64,000 nucleotides of DNA from NCBI GenBank assembly GCA_964586855.1, contig CAZPHO010000001.1, positions 1 to 64,000 of the forward strand. Direction: 5' to 3'. The notes under the pieces are model-generated. The model was not told where the DNA came from. It made no database searches and saw only the letters and a program-made list of their open reading frames with translations. Both the position numbers and the translations under genes were made by a program. This document shows, piece after piece, positions 8,386 to 17,154 of this stretch (positions are counted from its first letter, which is position 1; each line of letters starts with the position of its first letter). The stretch comes from CAYLXN01 sp964586855. Lineage in GTDB: Bacteria > Patescibacteriota > Saccharimonadia > Saccharimonadales > Saccharimonadaceae.

Positions 8386-9063
8386 TTATTGTTTGTCGGT
8401 AATAAATTGAATTAATTTGGCACTGTCGCCCCAAACTTCTGGCTCGATTGGTTGGCTGTTGTAGAAAAAGGCTGGTGTGCCAGTGAGGTTGTCTTTGCTG
8501 CCTAATTGTTTGTCAAAATTGATTTTCTTATTTATCTCATCAGAAGCATAATCATCACGATATTTAGCCATGTCTAAGTCTAGTTGCTGGGCGTAGTCCT
8601 CAAAAATTTGATCGCGGTTGTTAATCTGCTGCGACCAAGCTAGTTGGTTTCGATAAAGCAAATCGGACATTTCCCAAAACTTATTCTGCTTGCCAGCTGC
8701 TTCGGCGGCCGCAGCGGCGGCTTTGGAATTCGGATATTTAGCAATTGGATAGTGGCGATAAACCAACGCCACGCTCAGTTCACTGTTGGCAATTAACTGA
8801 TGGATGCGCGGGCTATGCTCAGCGCAGTAGACACAAGAATAGTCGCTATATTGGACAATCACTACTTTTGCGTCCCGCTTGCCAACCACATGATCGGCAA
8901 TTCCGCCGGTCGTCTCGCTACCAGCCAAAATTTTACCCGTATCAACACTCGAGACTGTAGACTGGTCTTCAGCCGATTTTTGCCTATTTTGATTTAAAAC
9001 TATCAGGCCACCAAAGGTGATGATAATGATGGCGATCAAGCCGAGCCAAACTTTTCTTGACAT
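8386..9063 (-). CDS. DsbA-family thioredoxin-like protein, membrane-anchored
   Basis: A 225-residue protein with an N-terminal membrane anchor (about residues 5-24) followed by a thioredoxin_4/DsbA-type domain. The active site is YSDYSCVYCAEHSP (CVYC near residue 75-78), and a cis-Pro segment LTGTPAFFY lies near residue 195. It likely oxidises or isomerises disulfides in exported proteins. With the CcdA fusion at 6857-8044 it forms a local thiol-redox pair. The ATG has a Shine-Dalgarno (AAGGAG) upstream. Confidence 0.88.
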   Translation of the reverse strand: MSRKVWLGLIAIIIITFGGLIVLNQNRQKSAEDQSTVSSVDTGKILAGSETTGGIADHVVGKRDAKVVIVQYSDYSCVYCAEHSPRIHQLIANSELSVALVYRHYPIAKYPNSKAAAAAAEAAGKQNKFWEMSDLLYRNQLAWSQQINNRDQIFEDYAQQLDLDMAKYRDDYASDEINKKINFDKQLGSKDNLTGTPAFFYNSQPIEPEVWGDSAKLIQFITDKQ

Positions 9064-9140
9064 ATTTTTCTCCTTAAGATTTTATTATGCTTATTTTAAT
9101 ATAACTAATGCTAATTTGCAAATGATGATAAAATAAAAGT

Positions 9141-10046
9141 ATGCAAATTTGGATGATAATTGGCTTTATTTGGCTGGTAATCATGAGCCTAGCCCTGGCT
9201 TGGTCGGGGATGAAGTTAAATTTTTCGGCCTATCAGCTCAAGGCCAGAGATAAATTGACCGAAAAAGAGCTGTGGGAGTTGAAAACCCGCAGTTTTTGGC
9301 TGAGCCTACAACTATGGCTAGTTGTATGGCTAGTGGTAATCGGGTTACTGTTAGTTAGTTTTTGGCTTGAGCTGTGGCAGTCAATTGGATTGATAATTGG
9401 GCTGTTAATGGTGGCCAATTTCTTGGCTAAGCAGAAATTAGTAGTCAAGTTTGTCAACCGACTCTGGCAATCTAGGCAGCTAAAGCTCAAAAACTTCCAG
9501 CCGCCCAAGATTATCCAACAATTGGTCGTGTTGCGGTCTTTGAGTCAGACCACTAGCTTACAACCTCCAGCAAAAGTAAGTGAGCTCAATGAGCTAAAGT
9601 TTTTGCTGCGCAATTCGCAGGCCGAACTAGGTGAGACGGCGATTCGGACTGTGGCTGCTGGCCTAGGTTTCAGCCAGCTCACAGCTCGTGATATCGCGGT
9701 GGCGATTAAGAATGTGCGGACGATTAAGCCCAGCGATGTCATGGGGCCGCTGATGGTGAGCGAACTACATCAGACTGGCCAAAAAGTTTTCCCAGTGATG
9801 ATTAATCGTCAAGTGGTCGGAGTAATTGAGCTCAAAAGTCTAATCAAAATTGGTGATTATCGAACCAACAATGCCGAAGCCTTGATGAATCAGGAATTTT
9901 TGGCAGTCACTGAAGCCGATAATTTGCGTCGAGTATTGAAAAAAATGATCAATCAAGACCAGGTAGTGGCGATCGTCAAACGCAACAGCCAGGCGGTTGG
10001 GATAATTACACTTGAACAAATTGTAGCTGAGTTGCTCGGCGCCTAG
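9141..10046 (+). CDS. Membrane protein with CBS-domain pair (CNNM/CorC-like layout)
   Basis: An N-terminal membrane part (helices near 2-22, 52-72 and 76-92) is followed by a linker and a C-terminal pair of CBS-type repeats, recognised by the VMGPLMVSE and VVGVIELKSL pattern and again FLAVTEADNLRRVLKKM with AVGIITLEQIVAELLG. The layout recalls CNNM/hemolysin-C-type transport or regulatory proteins, but the membrane domain is short and the family assignment is not certain. A TAAAAT box lies six bases before the ATG with no Shine-Dalgarno, which suggests a leaderless mRNA. Confidence 0.65.
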   Translation: MQIWMIIGFIWLVIMSLALAWSGMKLNFSAYQLKARDKLTEKELWELKTRSFWLSLQLWLVVWLVVIGLLLVSFWLELWQSIGLIIGLLMVANFLAKQKLVVKFVNRLWQSRQLKLKNFQPPKIIQQLVVLRSLSQTTSLQPPAKVSELNELKFLLRNSQAELGETAIRTVAAGLGFSQLTARDIAVAIKNVRTIKPSDVMGPLMVSELHQTGQKVFPVMINRQVVGVIELKSLIKIGDYRTNNAEALMNQEFLAVTEADNLRRVLKKMINQDQVVAIVKRNSQAVGIITLEQIVAELLGA

Positions 10047-10083
10047 ACTTCTGTGGTAAAATAAAGCAGAAGAAAGAGGAGTT

Positions 10084-11403
10084 ATGAACAGAACGTTAGT
10101 TAGAGATTTACAGCAAAAAATCGATCAGCGAGTGTTGATTAAAGGTTGGTTACATAAAAAGCGATTGCTTGGCGGTTTAAATTTCATCACCGTGCGCGAT
10201 CGAACTGGAATCGTGCAAAGTTTGATTGAAGATAAGATTGAACTGGAAAAATTGCGGGGGATGCAAATTGGCACGGTAGTTTATTTCGAAGGCAAAGTAG
10301 TGGCAGACGAACGAGCGCCTGGTGGCGCCGAACTGCACGAAGTGGCAATCGAAGTGATTACACCTGTGACCGATGAGCCGCCGATTGAAGTTGATAAGCC
10401 AGTTTTACACAAGCCAGAAAACTTAGAAAATCTGTTTGAGTTTCGGGTTTTGAATGTCCGCAATTTGCAGGAGCAGAAAATATTTAAAATCCGAGCCAAT
10501 ATAATTCAAAATTTACGCCAGTTTTTGACTGACAATGAGTTTGTCGAAATTGACACACCAAAATTGTTGGCTGAAGCGACTGAAGGCGGAGCTGAGGTTT
10601 TTAAATTGGATTATTTTGATCGAGAAGCAACTTTGGCCCAAAGTCCGCAGTTTTATAAGCAAATTATGGTTGGGGCCTTTGAACGAGTGTTTGAAATCGG
10701 GCATTCTTATCGAGCCGAGCCAAGCGCTACCTCGAGACACTTGACAGAACTACAGATGCTGGATTTAGAAATGGGTTTTGTCGAGTCGCATGATGAAGTT
10801 TTAAATATGGTCGGTGAATTAGTGATGACGACCCTCAAAAATACTTACCAGCAAATGGATCCAGAATTAAAATCGTTTAATGCGCCTGAGCTCAAATTAC
10901 CAACTGAAGCGGCTGAAATCCCACGTTTTTCGGTGGCTGAAATTCACGAAATGTATACCAAAAAAATGAAAATTGATACGACTGAAGAAAAAGATTTAAC
11001 ACCTGACGAAGAGCGGTTTATTTCTGACTATGCCCGCAAGCAACTTGGCAGTGATTTGGTGTTTGCGGTCGATTTTCCGGCTGTAGCTGGCAAATTTTAT
11101 CACAAATTTAATTCTGAAGAAGGTGTAGTTTACTGGGGTGATTTGCTTTATCGTGGAGTTGAGATTGCCACTTGCCCGTTGCGCGAACACGACTATCAAC
11201 AGATGGTCAAGCAAATGACCGATGCTGGCTTGGATGTGGATGATGACGGCTTTAAATATTACCTTCAGGCTTTTCGCTATGGCTTGCCACCGCATGGCGG
11301 TTGTGGCATGGGAATTGAGCGGCTGGTTCAAAAAACCATTGGCCTGAGTAACGTTAAAGAAGCTTGCCTGTTCCCGCGTGACATTAACCGCTTAACGCCG
11401 TAA
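10084..11403 (+). CDS. aspS: Aspartyl-tRNA synthetase, archaeal/GAD-less type
   Basis: Charges tRNA with aspartate. The 439-residue length and layout (OB-fold anticodon domain about 1-105, then the class II catalytic core) match archaeal/eukaryotic AspRS rather than the ~590-residue bacterial type with a GAD insertion. Motifs: an EIDTPKLL segment with TEGGAEVF, LAQSPQFYKQ, motif 2 YRAEPSATSRHLTE, and motif 3 GCGMGIERLVQ ending FPRDINRLTP. Enzymes of this type are often non-discriminating and rely on an amidotransferase, which is not in this window. A Shine-Dalgarno (AGAGGAG) precedes the ATG. Confidence 0.93.
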   Translation: MNRTLVRDLQQKIDQRVLIKGWLHKKRLLGGLNFITVRDRTGIVQSLIEDKIELEKLRGMQIGTVVYFEGKVVADERAPGGAELHEVAIEVITPVTDEPPIEVDKPVLHKPENLENLFEFRVLNVRNLQEQKIFKIRANIIQNLRQFLTDNEFVEIDTPKLLAEATEGGAEVFKLDYFDREATLAQSPQFYKQIMVGAFERVFEIGHSYRAEPSATSRHLTELQMLDLEMGFVESHDEVLNMVGELVMTTLKNTYQQMDPELKSFNAPELKLPTEAAEIPRFSVAEIHEMYTKKMKIDTTEEKDLTPDEERFISDYARKQLGSDLVFAVDFPAVAGKFYHKFNSEEGVVYWGDLLYRGVEIATCPLREHDYQQMVKQMTDAGLDVDDDGFKYYLQAFRYGLPPHGGCGMGIERLVQKTIGLSNVKEACLFPRDINRLTP

Positions 11404-11421
11404 TTTGCTATAATTAAATCA

Positions 11422-11964
11422 ATGAACAAAATTAGCAAACTGAAAATTGGTATTGGCGCTGGATTGTTGGCGTTGGGATTAGTGACTTTTAGCCCATTTA
11501 GTTTAGCTGCTCCAGAAGGAGTTGACTATAATAAAATTATTGATAATTGTGAGCGGATCAAAGCTGATTTGCGTTTTGTTGAGACCAATAGCGATATTGT
11601 TGTTCGAGTAAATTACGGCCAAGCCTACGCCTCGGCTCTCGAAAACATCATCGCTCCGACCAATGCACGGTTGGTTGCGAATCGAATTAATAATCCCAAA
11701 GTCATCGATTTAACTCAGCAAATTGAGGCTGAGCTTGAAGAATTCAAAGCCAGTTATCAGGCCTACGATACGCAGATGAGGCAAACGCTTGAGATTAATT
11801 GCGAAAAACAGCCGCAAGTATTTTATCAGCAGCTGCAATCAGCCCGAGCTTTGCGTGCCAAAACTCACCAAAATGTTTTAGGGCTCAATCAGTTGGTGCT
11901 TGACTATCAGACGCAGGTCAACCAATCAATCGACACAGCTGTCAAAAATGAGGCCAAGCAATGA
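11422..11964 (+). CDS. Exported helical protein, unknown function
   Basis: The 180-residue product has an N-terminal hydrophobic signal or anchor (about 9-29, ending LAAPEG), then a mostly helical, charged region with single cysteines near 43 and 130. No family is recognised. A TGCTATAAT extended -10 box sits seven bases before the ATG with no Shine-Dalgarno, so the mRNA is probably leaderless. The stop overlaps the next start (ATGA), so the three genes to trmB form one transcript. Confidence 0.65.
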   Translation: MNKISKLKIGIGAGLLALGLVTFSPFSLAAPEGVDYNKIIDNCERIKADLRFVETNSDIVVRVNYGQAYASALENIIAPTNARLVANRINNPKVIDLTQQIEAELEEFKASYQAYDTQMRQTLEINCEKQPQVFYQQLQSARALRAKTHQNVLGLNQLVLDYQTQVNQSIDTAVKNEAKQ

Positions 11965-12326
11965 CTGCCTTTCGTCGATTGATGGCTAAAATTCGTAGCT
12001 TCAGGTGGCCTTACAATCGCTTTTTCTTGTTCCTGGCTGGAGCGGTATTGTTGGCTTTTGCCTCAACTGGCATGAGTTTGTGGCTATATCACTCATCGGG
12101 CTCGGAACTGCTTGATATGAGTCGGCCAAGCCGCAAGCCAGTTCAAAAGCAGGTTCGCCGACTAGAAGAAGACCCAACCATTAATTCGACTGGGCCAATC
12201 AATCAAAATTTCAAGCGTGAGTTTAATCGCGAATTCCAAAAGTTCTATATCAAAGTTGACAATCAGCAAGTGTTGTTGCCTGAGGCAGTCTCGGACGAGA
12301 CGCTTGATATTAGCGCCAGCAAATGA
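11961..12326 (+). CDS. Single-pass membrane protein, unknown function
   Basis: A 121-residue protein with a basic N-terminus, one membrane helix (about 22-44), and a C-terminal extracytoplasmic tail rich in Arg, Asn and Gln. It overlaps the preceding gene by ATGA and the following trmB start by ATGA, so it is translationally coupled on both sides. No domain is recognised. Confidence 0.65.
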   Translation: MTAFRRLMAKIRSFRWPYNRFFLFLAGAVLLAFASTGMSLWLYHSSGSELLDMSRPSRKPVQKQVRRLEEDPTINSTGPINQNFKREFNREFQKFYIKVDNQQVLLPEAVSDETLDISASK

Positions 12327-12967
12327 CCGACAATCCGCCCTATCGCAAGCGCAAATTATATAAATTTGGTGTTTTTAAAAGCTTAACCAATTGCTTTGAA
12401 GTTGACACTTGGAACCGATCGTGGCAGCCTGATGTGCTGGAGCTGGGCGCTGGGCGGGCTGATTTAAGCGTTGAACTGGCTCGACGCTATCCCAGTCAAC
12501 GATTTTTAGCGATTGATGTTAAAGCTGACCGGTTGCAGGCTGGTGGTCGGTCGGCGACTGAAGCCAAGCTGACCAACGTTCGGTTCTTGCGGGCACGGAT
12601 CGACCAGCTGATTGAGCTGTTGCCGGCTCAGAAAATTAAAACCATCTGGCTAACTTTTCCTGACCCATTCCCCAGGAACAAGCAGGCTAAAAAGCGGCTG
12701 GTAGCACCGCGCTACTTAGCGCTTTATCAGCAGTTATTGACTGCTGAGGGCGAGTTGTGTTTTAAAACTGATAATTTAGCCTTATTTCAGTTTGGGCTTG
12801 AGAGTTTGATAGCGACTGGCTGGCAAATTCAGCAACTTAGTTTTGACTTGCACGGCTCAGATTTATCCGAAGATTTGAAAATCACGACCGCTTATGAGCG
12901 GCGCTATCTAGCCGAAGGCCAGTCGATTTATTTTGTGCGGGCAAAATCAGCTAAAATTGGCTCGTAA
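12323..12967 (+). CDS. trmB: tRNA (guanine-N7-)-methyltransferase TrmB
   Basis: Methylates G46 of tRNA using S-adenosylmethionine. The 214-residue protein has the SAM-binding LELGAGRADLS motif near 36-46, an acidic IDVKADR loop, and the TrmB signature TFPDPFPRNKQAKKRLV near 111-127. It is the last gene of the short operon that starts at 11422. Its final 21 bases overlap the convergent murC 3' end. Confidence 0.93.
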   Translation: MTDNPPYRKRKLYKFGVFKSLTNCFEVDTWNRSWQPDVLELGAGRADLSVELARRYPSQRFLAIDVKADRLQAGGRSATEAKLTNVRFLRARIDQLIELLPAQKIKTIWLTFPDPFPRNKQAKKRLVAPRYLALYQQLLTAEGELCFKTDNLALFQFGLESLIATGWQIQQLSFDLHGSDLSEDLKITTAYERRYLAEGQSIYFVRAKSAKIGS

Positions 12968-14224
12968 CCAGTCATCTAGCGGTCCAGCCGACATAATCAC
13001 CACTAGGTTGTTGGCAGCTAATTCTTGATCGATTTTGGCTTTGAGCTGACTGTCAGCTTGAGCAAAATGGATGTCGGCCGTAATGTCGGCTGTCAGTTGC
13101 TCTGGCGTTAGCACCGCTTGACTCGGGTCTTCGCGCACTAGATAGGTCGGCAGCCAATAAACTGTATCAGCATCAGTAAAACTATCACGATACTGATGAT
13201 AGAACTGGTGTTGGCGTTGATTTTGGTGCGGTTGATAAATTATAACCAATTTTTGAAAATTATTCAGGTCTTTGTATTCATTAGCCAGCTCGATTGTGGC
13301 TTTAATTTCTGACGGATGATGTGCGTAGTCGGAGATTAAATTGGGCTTAAGTTGTTCAAATCGGCGTTTGGGTTGCGGCGTTTGATTAATCAGTTCAATT
13401 GACCGCTCAACTGGGCAAAAATCACGCTCTTGATTTAGCAGTTTTACTAATTCAACCACCAGATTAGAGTTTTGACGGTAGGCGATACCTGGTAATTTTA
13501 GCCGAGCGTCGACTTGGTCATTGGCCAAAACTTTCAGATTCGGCTTACTGGCGATAGCTGGATAAATATCTTTTTCCCAGCACAGCGCTAGTTTAGATTT
13601 ATCGATAAATTCAGCAAACGCCGCCTGATATTCTTCGAGAGTTGGATAGGTATCGACGTGGTCATAATCAATTGAAGTGATTAAGCTAAACTCGGGTTGA
13701 TAATGGAGAAAATTGCGGTCGTATTCGTCGCATTCATAGACAAAAAACTCGCTATCGGCTACATAATTGCCCGATGGGCCAAAGGCCAGATTGCTGCCAG
13801 CCAAATAACTGATCGGAATTTGCAATTGATTAAACAGCCAGACGGCCATATTGGTGGTTGAGGTTTTGCCGTGAGTGCCAGCAATGGCGATCAGGCGCAA
13901 ATTATGTTCTTTGATAAACTCTGGGATAAATTGATCTCGTTTGGTGGATTTAATGCCTAGCTCTCTAGCTTGAGCCAGCTCTGGACTGTCAGCTGGCAAG
14001 GCTGATGTATAAATCATGTGGTCGATTGGCGCTTGACCGTGCATTTGTTTTAGGAATTGGCCAGTTTGATCTTGGTTGATTTGGACGCCGCGCTCGCGCA
14101 ATTGTTGGCAGTTAAAGCTAGTATCAATTGAGTCGCTGCCGCAAACTTGATGGCCAGCGTCGAGGGCTAAGTTGGCTAGCGGCGCTAAACCGCTCCCGCC
14201 GATGCCAGAAATATAGATTCGCAT
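12947..14224 (-). CDS. murC: UDP-N-acetylmuramate--L-alanine ligase MurC
   Basis: Adds L-Ala to UDP-MurNAc in peptidoglycan precursor synthesis. The N-terminal Rossmann part starts with ISGIGGSGLAPLA, the ATP-binding AGTHGKTSTTNM lies near residue 116, and an SDYAHHPSEIKATI motif marks the central domain. At 425 residues it is slightly shorter than typical MurC. A TATAAT box lies six bases upstream of the ATG with no Shine-Dalgarno, so it is probably leaderless. Presence of murC and murJ indicates the cell builds its own wall. Confidence 0.94.
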   Translation of the reverse strand: MRIYISGIGGSGLAPLANLALDAGHQVCGSDSIDTSFNCQQLRERGVQINQDQTGQFLKQMHGQAPIDHMIYTSALPADSPELAQARELGIKSTKRDQFIPEFIKEHNLRLIAIAGTHGKTSTTNMAVWLFNQLQIPISYLAGSNLAFGPSGNYVADSEFFVYECDEYDRNFLHYQPEFSLITSIDYDHVDTYPTLEEYQAAFAEFIDKSKLALCWEKDIYPAIASKPNLKVLANDQVDARLKLPGIAYRQNSNLVVELVKLLNQERDFCPVERSIELINQTPQPKRRFEQLKPNLISDYAHHPSEIKATIELANEYKDLNNFQKLVIIYQPHQNQRQHQFYHQYRDSFTDADTVYWLPTYLVREDPSQAVLTPEQLTADITADIHFAQADSQLKAKIDQELAANNLVVIMSAGPLDDWLRANFS

Positions 14225-14295
14225 TGCTTAATTATACTATGATTGATTGAAAAAAGCTGAGATTTGTGCTTAAATTAAGACTAGAAGGGTGGATT

Positions 14296-15519
14296 ATGAT
14301 TGGAGCAATTAATAATTTTTTTCGGCGAGCGGTTTACAATCAACTCGATTTTAGCCAGGTCGCCAGCTGGGCTATAATCAAGGCTAGCAAATCGCTAATT
14401 ATTTTTCTGTCGCTGCTGCTGGGTGTGGTCGGCGTCTTGCTCAGTCAAGCGACGATACTGGGATCGTTTCAGTATTTAGCACTGCTTAGTTTGTTTGGTT
14501 TGATTTTTACGCCAGCCATTGGCGCCTTGATTGATAATTTTGGAGCCATCAAAGTCATTTTGCTAGCTTGTGTGCTTCAGATTTTGTCGCTGCTAATGAT
14601 AGCTTTAAATTTGCTTCGCCAGCCAGCGGTTGGAAGTGTGCTGCTAGCTTTGGTTCAAGCTCTGGCTATCAGTATGTTTGTGGTGGCGGCGCGGGTTATT
14701 TTTTCAGAAATCAATCGCCTAAACAAAGTCGTTCAACATAAGTTGCGCTATCTTCGGATTGAGTTAGGTCTGGGCCTGACATTGCCGCTGTTTACTGGTT
14801 TGCTAGCTTTCGCGTTTGGGATCAGGGTAGCGGCAATTGGGCTGTTGATTTTTACCCTGGTCACGACCATTTTTTGGCTTGACGCCGATAAGGTTTTTAA
14901 TCGTAAGGTTCGCAGCCGACCGATTTCGGCTGAAACGCCGAGACTATTAACTGTTTATTTCATCCGCGCTCGACAGGGGATGGATCTAGTGGTCGATTTG
15001 CTGGCTATCACACTACTGGTTAGTTTGATAATATCAGGTGGAGTCGCCGCTTTTGTCTATGTTAATTGGCTGGTAATTGTGCTGGTGGCGGTCAGTCTAC
15101 TGGTCGCTTTTGCAATCTATTATCTCAATTGGAAATCACCCCAGCGCTCAGCTCTGTTGATTGCTGGGTCAGTGATTGAGTTTGGTGCTCGTTTGCTTCA
15201 GGTGAGCTTAGGGGCAGTTGGTTGGTTGGCGGCGGCGATTGCTGGACGAGCAGCTGGGCATAGCTTGGTTGATCTGAATTTTCAACGCCAGGAGCTAGTA
15301 ATCACCAACACAGTCGGTGCGCGCCTAGCAGTCGCTATCAATGGGCTAGTAGCCTGGTGGATGGCAATTCTGGTTGCTAGCTTGGCAGTGTGTGTGAGCT
15401 TGCTTCAGGCCGCTAGCGTGGCTCTCGCGCTCCAAGCGGCTCTGATTTGCCTGGCAGTCTCGGTTTTGGCTCTAGATGGGTTAATTTATTACTTAATTAG
15501 GAGAGATAATGGTTTTTAA
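14296..15519 (+). CDS. Polytopic membrane protein, MFS-like, function unknown
   Basis: The product of about 407 residues has eleven or twelve hydrophobic helices and a basic central loop near residue 200, as in major-facilitator-type transporters, but no substrate motif is recognised. The ATG at 14296 was chosen because AGAAGGGTGG lies just upstream; an in-frame GTG at 14266 would add ten residues. The 3' end overlaps the next gene by 11 bases. Confidence 0.65.
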   Translation: MIGAINNFFRRAVYNQLDFSQVASWAIIKASKSLIIFLSLLLGVVGVLLSQATILGSFQYLALLSLFGLIFTPAIGALIDNFGAIKVILLACVLQILSLLMIALNLLRQPAVGSVLLALVQALAISMFVVAARVIFSEINRLNKVVQHKLRYLRIELGLGLTLPLFTGLLAFAFGIRVAAIGLLIFTLVTTIFWLDADKVFNRKVRSRPISAETPRLLTVYFIRARQGMDLVVDLLAITLLVSLIISGGVAAFVYVNWLVIVLVAVSLLVAFAIYYLNWKSPQRSALLIAGSVIEFGARLLQVSLGAVGWLAAAIAGRAAGHSLVDLNFQRQELVITNTVGARLAVAINGLVAWWMAILVASLAVCVSLLQAASVALALQAALICLAVSVLALDGLIYYLIRRDNGF

Positions 15520-16150
15520 GCCTCAAGAATCGGTTAGAACTAAAATCAAGCTGGGCCAATTAATGACTTGGCAACTGGCTCTAGTTCTCGCAATTTGGCT
15601 AGTCATAGTGGCTACTTTATTGAGGGTAAACAATGTTCAAATGGTGCAGCGTCGCAATGCTGTAATTGCAGCTGATGAGAGCGGTGAGGAGCAGGCCATG
15701 CTTAAAGCTCTGAGCGATTTGCAACATTATACAGCAAAACATATGAACACCTCAACGGGCAAGTTTTATCTAGAGAAGCAGTATGAGCGCGATACTAAAA
15801 AGGCCGCTCAAAAAGCTGAGGAGGAGGCTAAGAACAATCAACATGGCAATGTTTATAAAAAGGCTGCTGACGCATGTGACCCGCACTACACTCTCTACTC
15901 ACAGCCATACTTTACCTGTATTCTGCAAGAGCTAGACAAGTACGACCCAAGTAGTCAGAGTGATCAAGTCAGTTTTAAGCTGCCTGATGCGGCGCTTTAT
16001 AGTAAAGAATTCACCTCGCCAAGGTTAACTTTTGATTGGGCAGGATTATCGGTGCTAGTTAGCCTAGCTCTAATAGTGGTAATTATCGGGCGTTTATTTT
16101 TTGGCTTCATGCTTACCTTAGTTGTAAAAATTAAGGAAAAACAGGACTAG
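15509..16150 (+). CDS. Two-helix membrane protein, unknown function
   Basis: A 213-residue protein with a membrane helix near 20-40, a large extracytoplasmic middle part containing a Lys/Glu/Ala-rich segment and two cysteines (near 123 and 136), and a second helix near 178-205. An AGGAGAGATA ribosome site inside the upstream gene supports this start and coupling to the transporter-like gene. No known domain is seen. Confidence 0.6.
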   Translation: MVFKPQESVRTKIKLGQLMTWQLALVLAIWLVIVATLLRVNNVQMVQRRNAVIAADESGEEQAMLKALSDLQHYTAKHMNTSTGKFYLEKQYERDTKKAAQKAEEEAKNNQHGNVYKKAADACDPHYTLYSQPYFTCILQELDKYDPSSQSDQVSFKLPDAALYSKEFTSPRLTFDWAGLSVLVSLALIVVIIGRLFFGFMLTLVVKIKEKQD

Positions 16151-16153
16151 CTC

Positions 16154-16182
16154 TTGACATTTTATTAGCAACCCGCTAATCT
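16154..16182 (+). promoter_or_regulatory. Strong promoter of the 68-residue protein gene
   Basis: A consensus TTGACA -35 (16154-16159), exact 17-base spacer and TAATCT -10 (16177-16182). This is one of the best -35/-10 pairs in the window and suggests high expression. Confidence 0.8.
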
Positions 16183-16222
16183 AGAGCTATATTTATTAAT
16201 ATAAGGGAAGGAATACAACACA

Positions 16223-16429
16223 ATGGCTTACAGTCACGTTAACTCTAAAGGTGTAACTTATTATCTACATAAAATGGATGTCACTCTTCGCGGCGGCAAA
16301 GAGCAGACCATCTATTTCTTTACCAAGGAGAAAAATCACGCTAAAGGCACTCCAACTGAGTTGCCAGAAGGCCGAATCGTTAAAGAAAACAAAGCTAACG
16401 GCTTCTTAGTTGTTTCGAAGAAGAAATAA
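16223..16429 (+). CDS. Small basic conserved-looking protein, 68 residues
   Basis: A lysine-rich protein (MAYSHVNSKG start, VVSKKK end) with no membrane segment, containing DVTLRGGKEQTIYFF and LPEGRIVKENKANGF. The pattern resembles a compact beta-rich small protein, but no family name can be given. A Shine-Dalgarno (AAGGGAAGGA), a near-consensus promoter and a terminator mark a highly expressed monocistronic gene. A nucleic-acid-related role is possible given the charge, but unproven. Confidence 0.75.
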   Translation: MAYSHVNSKGVTYYLHKMDVTLRGGKEQTIYFFTKEKNHAKGTPTELPEGRIVKENKANGFLVVSKKK

Positions 16430-16450
16430 TCATTAGAGACTGATAATTTA

Positions 16451-16480
16451 AAATCCAGTCTTTCGAGGCTGGATTTTTTA
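16451..16480 (+). terminator. Intrinsic terminator
   Basis: The stem AAATCCAG/CTGGATTT (16451-16458 with 16469-16476) is followed by a T run, right after the 68-residue protein gene. Confidence 0.85.
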
Positions 16481-16490
16481 TGACTTAAAA

Positions 16491-16566
16491 TGGTGGGGGT
16501 AGCTGGGATCGAACCAGCGACCAACAGGTTATGAGCCCGCTGCTCTAACCGCTGAGCTATACCCCC
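16491..16566 (-). tRNA. tRNA with CAT anticodon (Met elongator or Ile2)
   Basis: A 76-base tRNA with encoded CCA: acceptor GGGGGTA pairs with TACCCCC, the anticodon loop is CTCATAA and the T arm is GCTGG-TTCGATC-CCAGC. It is not the initiator, which lies at 17845-17922. The D arm AGCTCAGCGGTTAGAGC resembles some tRNA-Ile2 species, whose C34 is modified by TilS (encoded at 36587), but sequence alone does not decide between Met and Ile2. Confidence 0.9.
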
Positions 16567-16643
16567 AAGTAGGATTATTATAGCTTATTTTGATGGTTTA
16601 GGCTAGGGATTGCTTGTGCGCGAGAATAATGTATAATAAGCTT

Positions 16644-17150
16644 ATGTCAAAAAACACTACCAATGGCTTCACCATAGTTGAGCTATTGATAGTAATTGTA
16701 GTAATTGGTATTTTAGCGGCCATCTCAATGGTGGCGTATACTGGCATTCAAAACAGATCTCATGATACTGCTGTTAGGGCGGATTTGGCCAATATCAAAA
16801 AACGTTTAGAGATGGTTAGGGTTGATCTTGGCCACTATCCACGCACAGTCACTGAATTTCCAGCTGACCTAGCTGACCTAAAGATAGCTAAAGGGTCATA
16901 TGATGAAGCTGCGAACAATTTTTATTATATTGTCAATCCAGCTGGTGATGGTTATGCGTTGGGCGTTAGGTCTAAGTCAAAAAAGGGCTTCATCCTGCTC
17001 AATACAGAATTGAAGGAGGGCGTGTCGTCGGTAACTAGGTATGCAACAGCAGCCGCTTTGGGGGTGACTTGGCTCGGGACTGGCACGTCTGCTATGCAGG
17101 GATATACTGTGGGTTCAGGCTGGAGGACTGACTGGCCGTTGGTTAAATAA
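16644..17150 (+). CDS. Type IV pilin-like protein (prepilin)
   Basis: A 168-residue prepilin with a short basic leader, the cleavage/methylation motif NGFTIVELLIVIVVIGILAA, and a C-terminal domain of the type found in pseudopilins. It is presumably cut by a prepilin peptidase and assembled by the PilB/PilC/PilMNO machine encoded at 31-36.5 kb. The ATG at 16644 is preferred over an upstream TTG at 16614 because it gives a normal leader length. A TATAAT box ends six bases before this ATG, so the mRNA is probably leaderless. Confidence 0.88.
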   Translation: MSKNTTNGFTIVELLIVIVVIGILAAISMVAYTGIQNRSHDTAVRADLANIKKRLEMVRVDLGHYPRTVTEFPADLADLKIAKGSYDEAANNFYYIVNPAGDGYALGVRSKSKKGFILLNTELKEGVSSVTRYATAAALGVTWLGTGTSAMQGYTVGSGWRTDWPLVK

Positions 17151-17154
17151 TTTT

